DNA of 39,676 bases from Brevibacillus invocatus (GTDB lineage Bacteria; Bacillota; Bacilli; Brevibacillales; Brevibacillaceae). Under the pieces are notes generated by a model. It was given only the letters and a program-made list of their open reading frames with translations, searched no databases and had not been told where the DNA came from. The stretch covers positions 1-39,676 of the forward strand of contig NZ_RHHR01000022.1 of the NCBI RefSeq assembly GCF_003710915.1, read 5' to 3'. Each line of letters opens with the position of its first letter. Within the stretch, counting starts at the first letter, position 1. The position numbers and the translations under genes are program-made. Below are positions 1 through 9,464 of the stretch, piece by piece.

Positions 1-49
1 ACTATCTTCCGCTAATCTTTTTAACGCTTTAGCGCACTTAAACTTTCCG
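1..49 (-). repeat. Dispersed intergenic repeat, copy A (5' portion, cut by window start)
   Basis: Read on the minus strand, this begins with GGAAAGTTTAAGTGCGC, has a small hairpin around GCGCTAAAGCG and runs into TTAGCGGAAGATAGT, where the window ends. The same order of motifs is seen in the copy near 37.3 kb, and its start motif in the copy near 32.8 kb. It starts about 8 bases after the U-tract of the htrA terminator. The first 17 bases of the window are identical to its last 17 bases, which belong to another partial copy. Confidence 0.7.
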
Positions 50-56
50 ATAGTAC

Positions 57-85
57 AAAAAAAGAGCACCGATTGCTCGATGCTC
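57..85 (-). terminator. Rho-independent terminator of htrA
   Basis: On the minus strand the sequence GAGCA-TCGAGCAATCG-GTGCTC forms a stem-loop followed by a run of seven T. It lies about 100 bases after the htrA stop, with no gene in between. Confidence 0.75.
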
Positions 86-183
86 CAAGGATGGTATCTA
101 TGGTTCATAGATAAAGGGGAACTGCGATATATGCAAACGGGACAAGTCCCGGAATGCAACGAATTCAATACCTGAGCAAACTC

Positions 184-1413
184 TTACTGCTGTGGAGTTT
201 TGCTCAGCTTCACACTTGCTGTGTTCTTCACGCCATCACGATAGTAGGTAATTTCCACGCTCTCGTCCGGCTTCTTGTTCAAAGTCAGGAATTTGCGCAG
301 CTGGGCACCATTGGTAATATCCTTGTTATCCATTTTGACGATGACGTCGTACTGACGCAGACCCGCCACACCGGCCGGCGAGAATTTGCCTACCTCGTTG
401 CGAATGACTACACCCGCCGTTACTTCATCCGGCAGATTCAGTGTTTCCTTCCAGTTATAACGCGGTACATTGGTCAAATCATACGGGGTAACCCCAAGGT
501 ACGCGCGTTCGAGCTTCCCATTTTCCATCAGCTCCGTGACGATTTTCTTCACATCATTGATCGGAAGGGCGAAGCCCAGTCCCTCAATCCCGGACTTGGA
601 GATTTTCAGTGTATTGATTCCAATCACTTGCCCATGAATGTTGACGAGAGCACCACCGCTGTTACCTGGGTTGATTGCCGCGTCGGTCTGCAGGACGTCC
701 AATTCCCAGTCGTCCTGTCCATCTCCGTCAAAGTCCATTGGCATCGAGCGCTCCAGCGAGCTGATGATCCCTTGTGTGACGGTGCGGGAAAATTTCATGC
801 CCAGCGGGTTCCCGATGGCAATCGCAGGCTCTCCTACCCGAAGTGTGGACGAATCGCCCAGCTCAGCTACGGTCAACACCTTGGAACCGTCGATTTCCAA
901 TACGGCCAGGTCTGTGAACATATCGTAGCCCAATACCTTGGCGTCTACTTTTTCACCGCCTGGTAATGCAACCTCCAGCTTTTGCGCCTGGTCGATCACA
1001 TGGTAGTTGGTAATGATATGCGCTTTTCCGTTTTTCTTCTGAAAAATGACTCCTGAGCCCTGACCTTGCTCGATGTCTTCCGAAGAATTGCTCCAGTAAT
1101 TGGTCCGAGTACGACCGATGTTGATGATCCCAACAACGGCGTTTTCCGCTTTTTCTACCGCCTGTACGGTTCCCGTATCGACGGAGACAGAGATAGGCTG
1201 GGCAAACAGATTCGCTGCCGGATTGCTCATGGCATTCGTCGCTCCCGACTGCACCATGTTGATGTAACCGGCGTTTGACAGAGTTGGCAGCATGAGCAGT
1301 ACGACCATTCCTCCAATCACTGCCGATGTGATGGACGTCATGATCAAGCGTCCAACACCTGGCGCACGTTTTCTTTTTCGTTCCACATGATTCAAATCGT
1401 CATAAAAACCCAT
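184..1413 (-). CDS. htrA: HtrA/DegP-type S1C serine protease with PDZ domain (YycK/HtrC type)
   Basis: Membrane-anchored quality-control protease of the S1C family that degrades misfolded proteins outside the membrane. The 409-residue product has a basic cytoplasmic N-terminus, one membrane segment near residues 22-44, and a trypsin-like domain with His138 (TNYHVID), Asp168 (FTDLAVLE) and Ser252 (NPGNSGGAL). A PDZ domain starts near YLGVTPYDL at about residue 305. The ATG start has an AAGGAG ribosome site about nine bases upstream. It follows the walRKHIJ genes on the same strand, as yycK/htrC does in Bacillus subtilis, but a 550-base gap holding a plus-strand gene and a strong hairpin separates it from walJ, so it probably has its own promoter. 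The family call is firm; the paralogue name is inferred from position. Confidence 0.93.
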   Translation of the reverse strand: MGFYDDLNHVERKRKRAPGVGRLIMTSITSAVIGGMVVLLMLPTLSNAGYINMVQSGATNAMSNPAANLFAQPISVSVDTGTVQAVEKAENAVVGIINIGRTRTNYWSNSSEDIEQGQGSGVIFQKKNGKAHIITNYHVIDQAQKLEVALPGGEKVDAKVLGYDMFTDLAVLEIDGSKVLTVAELGDSSTLRVGEPAIAIGNPLGMKFSRTVTQGIISSLERSMPMDFDGDGQDDWELDVLQTDAAINPGNSGGALVNIHGQVIGINTLKISKSGIEGLGFALPINDVKKIVTELMENGKLERAYLGVTPYDLTNVPRYNWKETLNLPDEVTAGVVIRNEVGKFSPAGVAGLRQYDVIVKMDNKDITNGAQLRKFLTLNKKPDESVEITYYRDGVKNTASVKLSKTPQQ

Positions 1414-1714
1414 AAGTCCATTCTCCTTCCTCTATTACTAGGGTAACAGGTTTTTTTACGCTCTATACTTGTCTGGGGTTGCTGTTATTTGTTTCCCGCT
1501 GTTTTCATCCTCATTTCCCTATGGAGCAGTATCCTTACCTGCTTCCCTCTGATACCCACAGTATACGCTCCTCTTTTGGCAAAATCGCGTGAGAAATATG
1601 GAAAGGTTGTGGAATGTGCAAAGGCTCTCGGAATATTTCACCGAGAGCCCGGATATGATAGATTAAAAGCTTTTGTGCACTCGTTTCAAAAGCAGCAAAA
1701 AAGGAGTGATAGAG
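1414..1714. other. 301-bp non-coding stretch upstream of htrA and of the 83-aa gene
   Basis: This divergent intergenic region carries the 5' regions of htrA (minus) and the small plus-strand gene at 1715. The only strong structure is the 9-bp perfect inverted repeat at 1623-1649. A TATACT hexamer lies on the minus strand, but I find no convincing -35 at the right distance, so no promoter is called. Confidence 0.5.
1618..1649 (-). terminator. Strong stem-loop, possible terminator between walJ and htrA
   Basis: A perfect 9-bp stem, GGCTCTCGG paired with CCGAGAGCC, encloses a 9-base loop. On the minus strand it is followed by only TTT before GCAC, so the U-tract is weak. It may stop readthrough from the wal operon before htrA, or act in the leader of the plus-strand gene at 1715. 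Confidence 0.45.
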
Positions 1715-1966
1715 TTGAAAGAAGTTCATTTGCACGCAAAACTAGCTGACTTGCAAGAGGTGGATTACCATAATACGCTGGTCCTTCACTCCATGATCGC
1801 CGTCATGATTGACAAGGGCTTCTTCACACAGGACGAGCTTACCCGCAAGATGAATGAACTCGACTCCCAGCTGACCTTTCAGATCGAAACATACACCCGA
1901 ATTTCTGATGCATTGCTAAGCCGCACCAATCCGGACAAGCCTATTACGTTCAATCGCAACGTTTAA
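1715..1966 (+). CDS. Conserved-looking 83-residue protein of unknown function
   Basis: I do not recognise the family. A TTG start is chosen because it sits seven bases after a clear AAGGAG ribosome site; the product then begins MKEVHLHAKLADLQ. The sequence is compact and probably helical, with a hydrophobic central segment (VLHSMIAVMIDKGFF) and a charged stretch, and shows no signal peptide or metal motif. It is one of the few plus-strand genes and is convergent with walJ, the two stop codons lying only 4 bp apart with no terminator between. It is therefore likely cytoplasmic. Reality as a gene is supported by the ribosome site, codon pattern and lack of a competing ORF. Confidence 0.65.
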   Translation: MKEVHLHAKLADLQEVDYHNTLVLHSMIAVMIDKGFFTQDELTRKMNELDSQLTFQIETYTRISDALLSRTNPDKPITFNRNV

Positions 1967-1970
1967 TTTT

Positions 1971-2759
1971 CTACAGCACTTCCAACCTGGTGGGCCGATC
2001 CGGGTACGTGTCTCGCAGATGAACATCGTCGCCCACTTTCAGTCCCTGTTCTTCCAGAATATTTTTGACCGTCAGACGAGCGAGATCAATCATGTTGTTC
2101 TCCTTGCTCAAATGCGCAAGATATACACGCTCTGCTCCACCATTGAGGCATTCTATCAAAGCCTCTCCAGCCGATTCGTTGGACAGGTGGCCAACATCGC
2201 TTAAGATCCTGCGCTTGATGCTCCAGGGGTACTGGGACATGCGCAACAGCTCCACATCGTGGTTGGACTCGAAGATGTAGGCATCCGCGCCACGAATCGT
2301 GTCCTTGATTCGCTCGCTGACATAGCCTAGATCCGTTGCGACACTCAGCTTCTTGTTTCCTTGATAAAAACAGAAGCCCATCGGCTCCGCTGCATCGTGG
2401 GAAATTCCGAACGATTCGATGCCCAAGTCCTCAAGCTCTTGCTTTTCGCCCACTCCAAACAGTCGCCGTTGATCCTCCTTGATCGTGCCAATCTGACCGT
2501 CCAGCTCGTTCCACGTCTTGGCGTTGGCGTAAATCGGCAGTCCATAGCGACGTGCCATTACCCCAACGCCCTTGATATGATCGACATGCTCATGTGTGAC
2601 CAGGATCGCGCTGAGCTCTTCCGGCTTCACCCCGATTGTCTGCAGCGCCGCTTCCGCCTGCTTCCCCGTAATCCCTACGTCAATCAACACAGAGACTCGA
2701 TCCGTAGCCACGTAGATAGCGTTGCCTGTACTTCCACTTGCTAAAACACTGAATTTCAC
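1971..2759 (-). CDS. walJ: WalJ/YycJ metallo-beta-lactamase-fold hydrolase
   Basis: Last gene of the WalRK operon; the family consists of metallo-beta-lactamase-fold enzymes related to phosphodiesterases/nucleases, proposed in Gram-positives to link cell-wall signalling with DNA replication or repair. The 262-residue protein shows the metal-binding THEHVDH motif (His56, His58, Asp60, His61) and further ligands in GISHDAAE and ESNHDVELL. The length is normal for the family and there is no signal peptide, so it is cytoplasmic. The ATG start lies 61 bases after the yycI stop. The exact substrate is not established by the sequence. Confidence 0.93.
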   Translation of the reverse strand: MKFSVLASGSTGNAIYVATDRVSVLIDVGITGKQAEAALQTIGVKPEELSAILVTHEHVDHIKGVGVMARRYGLPIYANAKTWNELDGQIGTIKEDQRRLFGVGEKQELEDLGIESFGISHDAAEPMGFCFYQGNKKLSVATDLGYVSERIKDTIRGADAYIFESNHDVELLRMSQYPWSIKRRILSDVGHLSNESAGEALIECLNGGAERVYLAHLSKENNMIDLARLTVKNILEEQGLKVGDDVHLRDTYPDRPTRLEVL

Positions 2760-2820
2760 CGATCATCCCTCTTCCCGCCAGCGTTCCCTAGCTGTCTCAT
2801 TACCCGAAAACTTGCTGTCT

Positions 2821-3594
2821 CTATCTTTTGGTCATCAAAGGCCGCTCCACTGCAGCTGTAATCGCATTGACATAGTGAAGCTTGCCATCATGAATGACTC
2901 GCCAGACGGGTACCAGCGATTGGATATCAGCATCATAGGAGCCAAAATAGCCAAGGCTTACACTTTCGATTCGCTCTCCCGGCTCGATGATCTGCTTCTC
3001 CACCAAAGAGCGAAGCGCTACATATCCAGAAATGACTTGTCTGGCACCTTCCTGCTCACGGAGCTGCAGGTACGTTTGTCTGTAGCCAAGAATAGCTCCG
3101 GTGTCCAGACTAACCTCCAGAGGAGCCACGAACACAGGCACCTTCTCATACGTCTGCCAGTACAGCAATCTACTCTGATTGGATTGATACAAATCAGCCG
3201 TATACTGCTCTCCGTACAACAGTAATGGCCCTAGTTGACGCAAAAGCTCGCCCGGCACGATTTGTCCACGAATCTGAATCGGCGGGATCAGCTCCGCATG
3301 CAAGGCTTTCTTTTCCATCGTCGCCTTGACACCCGGCAGCTCCTGCATGTGAAAAGGATTAATCCCCAGATACTCAGCCTGCAAATAACTCATCTCCGGT
3401 GTTTCCTGCGGGATCTCAGTCGCCAGCGTGATGTTTTGCTGGCTCAGAAAAAGCTCCGTTTCCCACTTGTCACTGCGCGTCAACTCCTGAGCACTCCAAC
3501 CGCTGATCCTGGTCACATACACCTGGTAGCCGAGGAATATATCGAGCAGCAAAAACGCCCAGATCAGAATTGTCTTGGTTCTACTCCAATCCAT
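2821..3594 (-). CDS. walI: WalI (YycI), membrane regulator of WalK
   Basis: WalI and WalH are single-pass membrane proteins that bind the WalK sensor kinase and restrain it in Bacillus. This 257-residue product has one N-terminal membrane helix near residues 8-25 (TILIWAFLLLDIFLG) and an extracytoplasmic remainder with the two-domain YycI/YycH-like pattern ending in a YYNAITAA-like segment. Its start overlaps the end of walH by 14 bases, a sign of translational coupling. Identification rests on length, topology and its place in the operon as much as on sequence, since the family is poorly conserved. Confidence 0.88.
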   Translation of the reverse strand: MDWSRTKTILIWAFLLLDIFLGYQVYVTRISGWSAQELTRSDKWETELFLSQQNITLATEIPQETPEMSYLQAEYLGINPFHMQELPGVKATMEKKALHAELIPPIQIRGQIVPGELLRQLGPLLLYGEQYTADLYQSNQSRLLYWQTYEKVPVFVAPLEVSLDTGAILGYRQTYLQLREQEGARQVISGYVALRSLVEKQIIEPGERIESVSLGYFGSYDADIQSLVPVWRVIHDGKLHYVNAITAAVERPLMTKR

Positions 3595-4966
3595 TCGCCC
3601 TGCCTCCCCCTTCGTTGGATTTAGCAGGAATAAGCAGCGTAGGCTGATTTGGCACTTCCACCACCCATGTCGGGATCAACTCGATATAATCGTCAGACAC
3701 AAAAGTCTGATAAGCCAAATACGTATTCGAAATCTCCTCGGTATTGGCCAGCTTTTTATCCCGAATCAACTGATAGAGCTCTGGCCCCGACATGACCGTC
3801 AAGTCCCTGTTGGTGATGTACGTTTCCAGATCCAGCATCGAACGGCTCATCGTGACTACCTGACCGGCTTCCGATATGATCTCAATGGTATCGATCGGCT
3901 TTTCTCCCTTGCTGACCAATGGATAGGCACCGATATACTGTCGAAACGTTATACTATCCTTGTCGTTATAGCTCTTCTTGATATCCTCGAGATAATAGTC
4001 ATCGAGCCAGCCCAAATGCTTGTTGACGAAGCTGACCGCGCTTTGGAGCTTCTCTTCATCGGTTATAGGCAGTATTCTCTGCTGGTACGCCGGGTCTGTA
4101 AACGTGATCGCCTTCTGTTCAGACCTCACCTGAATCGAACGGCTGCCATCTGTATAGATGACCGTCTTGTCCCTTTCCATGATCTGTCGAACCAGAGTGG
4201 GATCGAGGAAATAGGCCTCCATCAGCTGCTCTGTAGGTACCGTCGTATAGGAGAAGCGGAATTGCTGCATCCTGATTTGATGCTTTGGCAGGTAATACAT
4301 GTGCCAGTAGGAATACCCTTTCGACTCCGGATCGGATGTATTGTACTTCGCAGGAATCACTACCTTCATGATCTGCTCTGGCATTTGATTGCCATTGGCC
4401 AGATACGATTCGCGCAAATCCTTTGGACTAATGGAAGTGCGTGAGCGCATGACCTTCTCCTCTTCACCCGATAGAAACAACGCATAGACAAGATCTTCCT
4501 CCGGTTCATGGTACAGCCAGATCCGGTCAATCCCCATCAAACGAATATTATACTCCTCCCGAAACGTCACCAGCCTGCCTACTGCTGACAAGGGAAGATT
4601 GCTTCTGAAGCGAACCTCCAACCCCAACTTTTCCCGGGCAATTTCCTCCCACTTTTCATGTGTGAGTGTATACGGGGTGAAGTCGAGAAAAATCCATCTG
4701 GGCATCTCGCGCATGATCATGCTGTACTGCCCATCTGTCGCTACCGCTTTTGTATGGCGATCTTGTCCGTAATGAAAAACGACAGCAGATGGTGTGATCA
4801 TTTTCTCCAGCGATTTTTCAAGTACCGGCTTTGACTCCGTATACTTGGCCGGCTCGATAAACTGTAAGTTCGGCTGATTGATCCAGATCATCCCGGTCAA
4901 ACAAAAGCTGGTTATGACGAGCAAGCTGAGAATGACGGTTTTTGCCGTTTCCAACCACCGCTTCAT
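3581..4966 (-). CDS. walH: WalH (YycH), membrane regulator of WalK
   Basis: The 461-residue product has a short cytoplasmic tail, one membrane helix near residues 9-28 (TVILSLLVITSFCLTG) and a large extracytoplasmic part typical of YycH, which acts with YycI to control WalK through membrane contacts. It overlaps walK by 4 bp (ATGA), so the two are translationally coupled. Length matches the family. No catalytic motif is expected or seen. Confidence 0.92.
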   Translation of the reverse strand: MKRWLETAKTVILSLLVITSFCLTGMIWINQPNLQFIEPAKYTESKPVLEKSLEKMITPSAVVFHYGQDRHTKAVATDGQYSMIMREMPRWIFLDFTPYTLTHEKWEEIAREKLGLEVRFRSNLPLSAVGRLVTFREEYNIRLMGIDRIWLYHEPEEDLVYALFLSGEEEKVMRSRTSISPKDLRESYLANGNQMPEQIMKVVIPAKYNTSDPESKGYSYWHMYYLPKHQIRMQQFRFSYTTVPTEQLMEAYFLDPTLVRQIMERDKTVIYTDGSRSIQVRSEQKAITFTDPAYQQRILPITDEEKLQSAVSFVNKHLGWLDDYYLEDIKKSYNDKDSITFRQYIGAYPLVSKGEKPIDTIEIISEAGQVVTMSRSMLDLETYITNRDLTVMSGPELYQLIRDKKLANTEEISNTYLAYQTFVSDDYIELIPTWVVEVPNQPTLLIPAKSNEGGGRANGLE

Positions 4967-6783
4967 CTCGCACTCCCCCCTTGAAACAACGGAACCCAGA
5001 ACGTGACTGTCGTCCCTGCGTTCAATTCGCTGGTGATCTCAATATCGGCTCCATGTGCTTGCACCAGTTCCCTGGCGATAGCCAGTCCCAGACCCGTTCC
5101 GCCCTGACCGCGCGAACGCGCTTTGTCTACGCGGTAAAATCTTTCGAAAATCCGCTTCAAGTCTCGACTCGGAATTCCAATTCCCGTATCGGTGATCGAG
5201 ATTTGAACGCGATTTTGAGCATGGATTTGGGCATGCACCACGACACGCCCACCCTGAGGGGTGTATTTGACCGCGTTGGAAAGCAGGTTGTCCAACACCT
5301 GATTGATCGCGTCCTGATCGATATAGACCGAAGGCAACGGTTTCGGTATATCCAGAGCAAGCGTGACCTCCTGTTGTTCACTGAACATCGAGAAGCGATC
5401 TACCGCATAACGCAGCATCTGGTTCATATCCACTTCCTTGCAGTGGAGACGAACCCCTTGTGAATCAAAGCGAGACAGCTGCAGCAAGTCATTGACCAGC
5501 CGGATCATCCGCTCGGTCTCAGACATGGTGACACGCAGAAAACGGTTAGACAGCTCCTTTTCCTCCACTGCGCCATCCAACAATGCCTCCACATAGCTTT
5601 TGATCGTCGTAAGCGGCGTACGCAGCTCGTGGGAAACATTCGCTACGAACTCCCTGCGCTGATGTTCCATCTGCTGCTGTTCGGTAACATCAGCGACAAC
5701 CGCGATGATGCCCCCTCGCTTTCCGCTATCGTGCTGCAACGGCGTGAACATCACACGTAATATCACTTCTTCACGGTTGGGCAGCACCATTTCGATAAAA
5801 AGCGGCTCTGTTTGCAGATGGAGCGGCATCTCTTCCTCTGGTGGTAGTCCCAGCAGCTCAGGCAACGTTCGCCCTCTGTTGATCACATCCCACATCTCCA
5901 CCTGCAGCATCTCTTCCGCAGCCCGGTTCAGCAAAATGATCTGACCGTCCCGGCTGGCAGCAATCACGCCATCCGACATGTTGCTTAAGATGCTAGCCAG
6001 CTTTTCCCGCTCTTCTTCCTGCTGTAAAATCGCTTCCTGAAGCCGACGTGTCATATGGTTGAATGCCATCCCCAGTTGACCGATCTCATCCGTGCTGTAG
6101 ACGCGAACGTTGCTTTTAAAATCCCCGTCTGCCACTGATCTTGCCTGGCGGGTCATTTCCTTCACCGGCTTGGTGATTGTCCGCGCCAGTACGAAGCCCA
6201 ATCCAGCCGTAATCAACAAAGCGATCATGGTACCGGAGGCCAGGATTCCGTTCATTTTGCGAATCGTGGTATACGTCCCCTCCATCGATGCGACCATATA
6301 CACGGCACCGTAGACGATCTGATCTCCCTTGATCGGAAGGACAAGCACCTTCACTCTCGCCCCTGTCCGTGGATCGATCCGCATCGATTCGCTTCGTGTT
6401 CCCAAGAGCGCGACCGTCACCTCTGGCTGCGACGTTCGACGGCCGATAATGCTTCGGTCCTCCGTCGTGCTGAGAACTGTCCCAGTCTGGTCAATCACCT
6501 GTACGTTCGCTCCGTTGATCTTCACCAGGTTGTTGATCAGGTTGTCGATGTCCAGGCGCATTTGCTCGACGTTCTCCTCCTTTGCCTCCCGCGAGCGCAG
6601 ATCGCTCTCCAAAAGACTCGCCAACAGGCTCGCTTGGGCATTGAGCGCCTCAGAGAAGTTGTTGATATAGTAGCTCTCGACTTCTCTGGCAAAGTAAGCG
6701 CCAATAAACTGCATGGCTAACAAGATCAACAGCATGTAGATCACGACAATCTTCCATTGGATCGTCTTGAACAGCCGCCTCAT
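4963..6783 (-). CDS. walK: WalK (YycG) sensor histidine kinase
   Basis: Essential sensor kinase that phosphorylates WalR in response to cell-wall status. Domains in the 606-residue protein are: membrane helix at about 12-30, extracellular sensor domain at 31-180, second membrane helix at 182-202, HAMP at 200-252, PAS at 260-370, the phosphoacceptor His385 in SHELRTPL, then an ATPase domain with an N-box ([11 protein letters not shown]), G1 (DTGIGIP) and G2 (GTGLGLAIA). The start overlaps the end of walR by 4 bp. The complete set of kinase motifs indicates an active enzyme. Confidence 0.97.
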   Translation of the reverse strand: MRRLFKTIQWKIVVIYMLLILLAMQFIGAYFAREVESYYINNFSEALNAQASLLASLLESDLRSREAKEENVEQMRLDIDNLINNLVKINGANVQVIDQTGTVLSTTEDRSIIGRRTSQPEVTVALLGTRSESMRIDPRTGARVKVLVLPIKGDQIVYGAVYMVASMEGTYTTIRKMNGILASGTMIALLITAGLGFVLARTITKPVKEMTRQARSVADGDFKSNVRVYSTDEIGQLGMAFNHMTRRLQEAILQQEEEREKLASILSNMSDGVIAASRDGQIILLNRAAEEMLQVEMWDVINRGRTLPELLGLPPEEEMPLHLQTEPLFIEMVLPNREEVILRVMFTPLQHDSGKRGGIIAVVADVTEQQQMEHQRREFVANVSHELRTPLTTIKSYVEALLDGAVEEKELSNRFLRVTMSETERMIRLVNDLLQLSRFDSQGVRLHCKEVDMNQMLRYAVDRFSMFSEQQEVTLALDIPKPLPSVYIDQDAINQVLDNLLSNAVKYTPQGGRVVVHAQIHAQNRVQISITDTGIGIPSRDLKRIFERFYRVDKARSRGQGGTGLGLAIARELVQAHGADIEITSELNAGTTVTFWVPLFQGGSAR

Positions 6784-7493
6784 CCAGGCGTTCCTCCGAC
6801 TCCTGGGTTGCGCATGGAATAGCCCAGACCTCGGCGCGTTATGATATATTTTGGTTGACTCGGGTCATCCTCGATTTTTTCCCGCAATCGGCGAATCGTG
6901 ACATCGACAGTCCGGACATCGCCAAAATAGTCAAAGCCCCACACCGACTGGAGTAGATGCTCACGGGTCAATACCTGTCCCTGATGACGAGCCAGATAGA
7001 CCAGCAACTCGAATTCTCGATGCGTCAATTCCTGCTCCAGCGGGCTGCCGCCTTTTTCTACCGTATACGAGTTCAGGTCGATATCCAGTTCATGAATGCG
7101 CAGAAGCCGGTTCTCCTGCTCTTCTGCCTTTGGCTTGTTGCGGCGCAAATGCGCTTTTACCCGCGCTACCAGTTCACGCGAGCTGAATGGTTTGGTGACG
7201 TAATCGTCAGCTCCCAGCTCCAACCCCAACACCTTGTCCAGCTCGGAATCTTTTGCTGTCAGCATGATGATCGGCACATCGTATGATTGACGCACGGCAC
7301 GGCATACCTCCATGCCATCCCGACCAGGAAGCATGACATCAAGCAAAATCAGATCGGGGCGCTCTTCCTGTACGGCAGTCAATGCCTCTTCTCCGTCGTA
7401 CGCGCACACCACCTGATACCCTTCTCGTTCAAACGTAAATTTCAAAATATCTGCAATCGGTTTTTCGTCGTCTACTACCAGGAGTTTTGCCAT
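6780..7493 (-). CDS. walR: WalR (YycF) response regulator
   Basis: OmpR-family DNA-binding regulator of cell-wall hydrolase genes. The 237-residue product has a receiver domain with acidic pocket (VVDDE), phosphoacceptor Asp52 (ILLDVMLPG), Thr79 and Lys101 (VTKPF), then a winged-helix domain with [13 protein letters not shown] and the recognition region [15 protein letters not shown]. It is the first gene of the walRKHIJ operon; the ATG is preceded by a GAGAGAGGAGG ribosome site. I could not find a confident WalR box upstream of this operon or of the neighbouring M23 peptidase. Confidence 0.97.
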   Translation of the reverse strand: MAKLLVVDDEKPIADILKFTFEREGYQVVCAYDGEEALTAVQEERPDLILLDVMLPGRDGMEVCRAVRQSYDVPIIMLTAKDSELDKVLGLELGADDYVTKPFSSRELVARVKAHLRRNKPKAEEQENRLLRIHELDIDLNSYTVEKGGSPLEQELTHREFELLVYLARHQGQVLTREHLLQSVWGFDYFGDVRTVDVTIRRLREKIEDDPSQPKYIITRRGLGYSMRNPGVGGTPG

Positions 7494-7631
7494 TTTGCTT
7501 CCTCCTCTCTCAGAAGAAATTCTACTTTCCGTGTCTCTATTCCTCTAGATTACACGATGTTATACCCGTAATGAAGCCCTCGAGGCGCTCCACACGTCAG
7601 CCAAACCTTTCCTTTGGTGCTGCTAAACAAC

Positions 7632-7661
7632 AAAGGAGCACTCTGATCAGAGCACTCCTTT
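7632..7661 (-). terminator. Terminator of the LysM-G5-M23 peptidase gene
   Basis: An inverted repeat, AAAGGAG and CTCTGA paired with TCAGAG and CTCCTTT with a symmetric CA/CA internal mismatch, follows the peptidase stop by about 20 bases and leads into TTTGTTGTTT on the minus strand. Confidence 0.65.
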
Positions 7662-7682
7662 CATTTCCATATAACTTTTTGC

Positions 7683-9203
7683 TTATTTTAAGAAACGCAT
7701 TGGGTTCTGAGCTCGTCCATTTTGTAGAACCTCAAAATGCAGGTGAACTCCAGTGGAGTTACCGGTAGAACCCTTCACACCGATTTTCTTGCCTTGCTGC
7801 ACGACATCGCCAACTTTTACATGGATCGTGCTCAAGTGACCATACAAGGTCTGCATGCCATTTCCGTGGTCGATGATGATCGCTTTTCCATAGCCACCAT
7901 CCCAGCCAGCAAACTTGACGCGGCCGTTATCGGCAGCCATGACTGATCCAGACCCGGCAATATCAATTCCTTTGTGCAATTTACCCCAGCGTGACCCAAA
8001 ACCACTGCTGATATATCCTTGAGCTGGCCAAGCAAGACGGCCTGTCCCACGAGAAGGGATGACTTTGGTTCCCCGCTCCACGACTTTGATGACGGGCTCG
8101 TTCACAACTTCTTGCTTCAGGATGTTGCGCGCAACAACTTGTCCATTCTCTTTCACCACTTCGTACTCAACAAGCTTGCTGCCGTTCTTGCCTTCCTGGA
8201 CCACCTTGGTCTCTCCCTTTGGCAAGGTTTCGTTGTTGTTGTACTGCGTGTTGAAAGGAATCTCTTCTTTTTGCGTCACATTTTCCTTTACCTGTACCGT
8301 TACCAATGGACGGATTGCCGTTACATTGATTTGTTGACCGAGCTTGAGAACGGTGTTCTCTGTAATGCCCGGATTATTTGCGTAAATATCTTTCGATGTG
8401 ATGTCATACTGTTTGGCGATGCAACCAATGCAATCACCCTCAACTACCGTATGGACCATATCCTTGAACGTACCCTTGATGAGGAGCTCCTCTAGCTTGT
8501 CCGCCGGCAGGATCTGAGCAGATGGCACAGTCTCACGCTGCACGTCTACCTTTTCCTTGAAGGCAACTTCCTTGACAGGACTCGCCTCAGGCGCGCTCAG
8601 AGAAGCGGCAGCCACCGCGCTTTTCTTTTCCCCATTAGCAGTCATTGTAGCTAGTTTTTCAGCCGGAATACCCGAATACTTCTCTTTCACCTTAGCGAGC
8701 ACTTGATCGGCAACAGCCTGATCAGATACATACCCGACAGGTTGTCCATCGATAACCAGCTTTACGGCGTCTACCTTGAAGTCAGCAATGGCTGACAGTG
8801 CCTTTACGGCTGCCTCGTTGTCATATTCCCCTTTGTACAAACGCTCTTCCTGGAAGCTAATCGAGTCTGAAAGCGTGAAGTTATAGCCACTCTTCGATTT
8901 TTCCTCATCCAGCTTGGCTGCGGTCCAGTTCTGAATCACTTCAGGGCTGTCCACTACTCCAATTTCCTTGCCGTTAACGATCACATGGTAAATCGAGTTG
9001 ATGTTGCTTGTGTAATAGTACTGAGCAGATGCTCCCGTGGTTACGGTGAGCAGAAATACAGACGTTACAGTAATGACTTGCTTTTTATGAGTGGTGATGT
9101 AAGTGCTTGTATGCTTCATCGTGCGTTTCGCCATATCACTACACTTGCGAACGACCTGTTTCGACCGTTCCTGCAGCTCGGCCTTCCATTTGGCCCATTG
9201 CAT
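7683..9203 (-). CDS. Secreted LysM-G5-M23 murein endopeptidase
   Basis: Predicted cell-wall hydrolase exported or anchored by a hydrophobic segment near residues 43-61. Domains in the 506-residue protein are: an N-terminal region to about 240 typical of Paenibacillaceae M23 proteins, a LysM-like peptidoglycan-binding domain at 251-295, a G5 domain at 298-378 and an M23 peptidase domain at 395-503. Zinc ligands are visible as His410 and Asp414 (HKGID) and His489 (HLHF), with His456 (YGHL). The LysM motif has an unusual CIGC (Cys258, Cys261) where most LysM domains have no cysteine pair. A strong AGGAGG site precedes the ATG. It lies beside the wal operon, whose regulon usually includes such hydrolases; control by WalR is inference only. 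Confidence 0.92.
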   Translation of the reverse strand: MQWAKWKAELQERSKQVVRKCSDMAKRTMKHTSTYITTHKKQVITVTSVFLLTVTTGASAQYYYTSNINSIYHVIVNGKEIGVVDSPEVIQNWTAAKLDEEKSKSGYNFTLSDSISFQEERLYKGEYDNEAAVKALSAIADFKVDAVKLVIDGQPVGYVSDQAVADQVLAKVKEKYSGIPAEKLATMTANGEKKSAVAAASLSAPEASPVKEVAFKEKVDVQRETVPSAQILPADKLEELLIKGTFKDMVHTVVEGDCIGCIAKQYDITSKDIYANNPGITENTVLKLGQQINVTAIRPLVTVQVKENVTQKEEIPFNTQYNNNETLPKGETKVVQEGKNGSKLVEYEVVKENGQVVARNILKQEVVNEPVIKVVERGTKVIPSRGTGRLAWPAQGYISSGFGSRWGKLHKGIDIAGSGSVMAADNGRVKFAGWDGGYGKAIIIDHGNGMQTLYGHLSTIHVKVGDVVQQGKKIGVKGSTGNSTGVHLHFEVLQNGRAQNPMRFLK

Positions 9204-9262
9204 AACTTGTCCCTCCTGAAAACAGATACAGCATGCTTACCGTCTATTTCCTGAAAATTTTA

Positions 9263-9290
9263 AATATACTAACTAGGTACTTTATACCAA
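9263..9290 (-). promoter_or_regulatory. Candidate sigma-A promoter of the M23 peptidase gene
   Basis: On the minus strand TTGGTA is followed after 16 bases by TATATT, about 60 bases before the start codon. The fit to TTGACA/TATAAT is fair. The region is AT-rich, so chance occurrence is possible. Confidence 0.45.
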
Positions 9291-9464
9291 ATCTTGGTTT
9301 CCATTAATCTGCCAAATTGCCTAAAGAAACCAACTATGTCGACTTTACCATAAAAATATCGATATCAGCAAGTGTAAAATGCCGTCGAATAAAAAAGTAT
9401 AGGATGTGTCATGATATATCCATGATATTGGAAAAATTTATGATGATTTTTAGGGGGTTATTGT

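Noticed and set aside
3575..4444. 289-codon plus-strand ORF opposite walH
   Set aside because: Antisense shadow of walH with no family features.
4629..4642. TTTTCCCGGGCAAT in walH as a Noc-binding site
   Set aside because: Matches the B. subtilis Noc consensus at 12 of 14 positions, but a single imperfect palindrome within a gene is not enough to call.
9204..9464. WalR box upstream of the M23 peptidase
   Set aside because: No pair of TGTWAH hexamers with a 5-base spacer was found on either strand.
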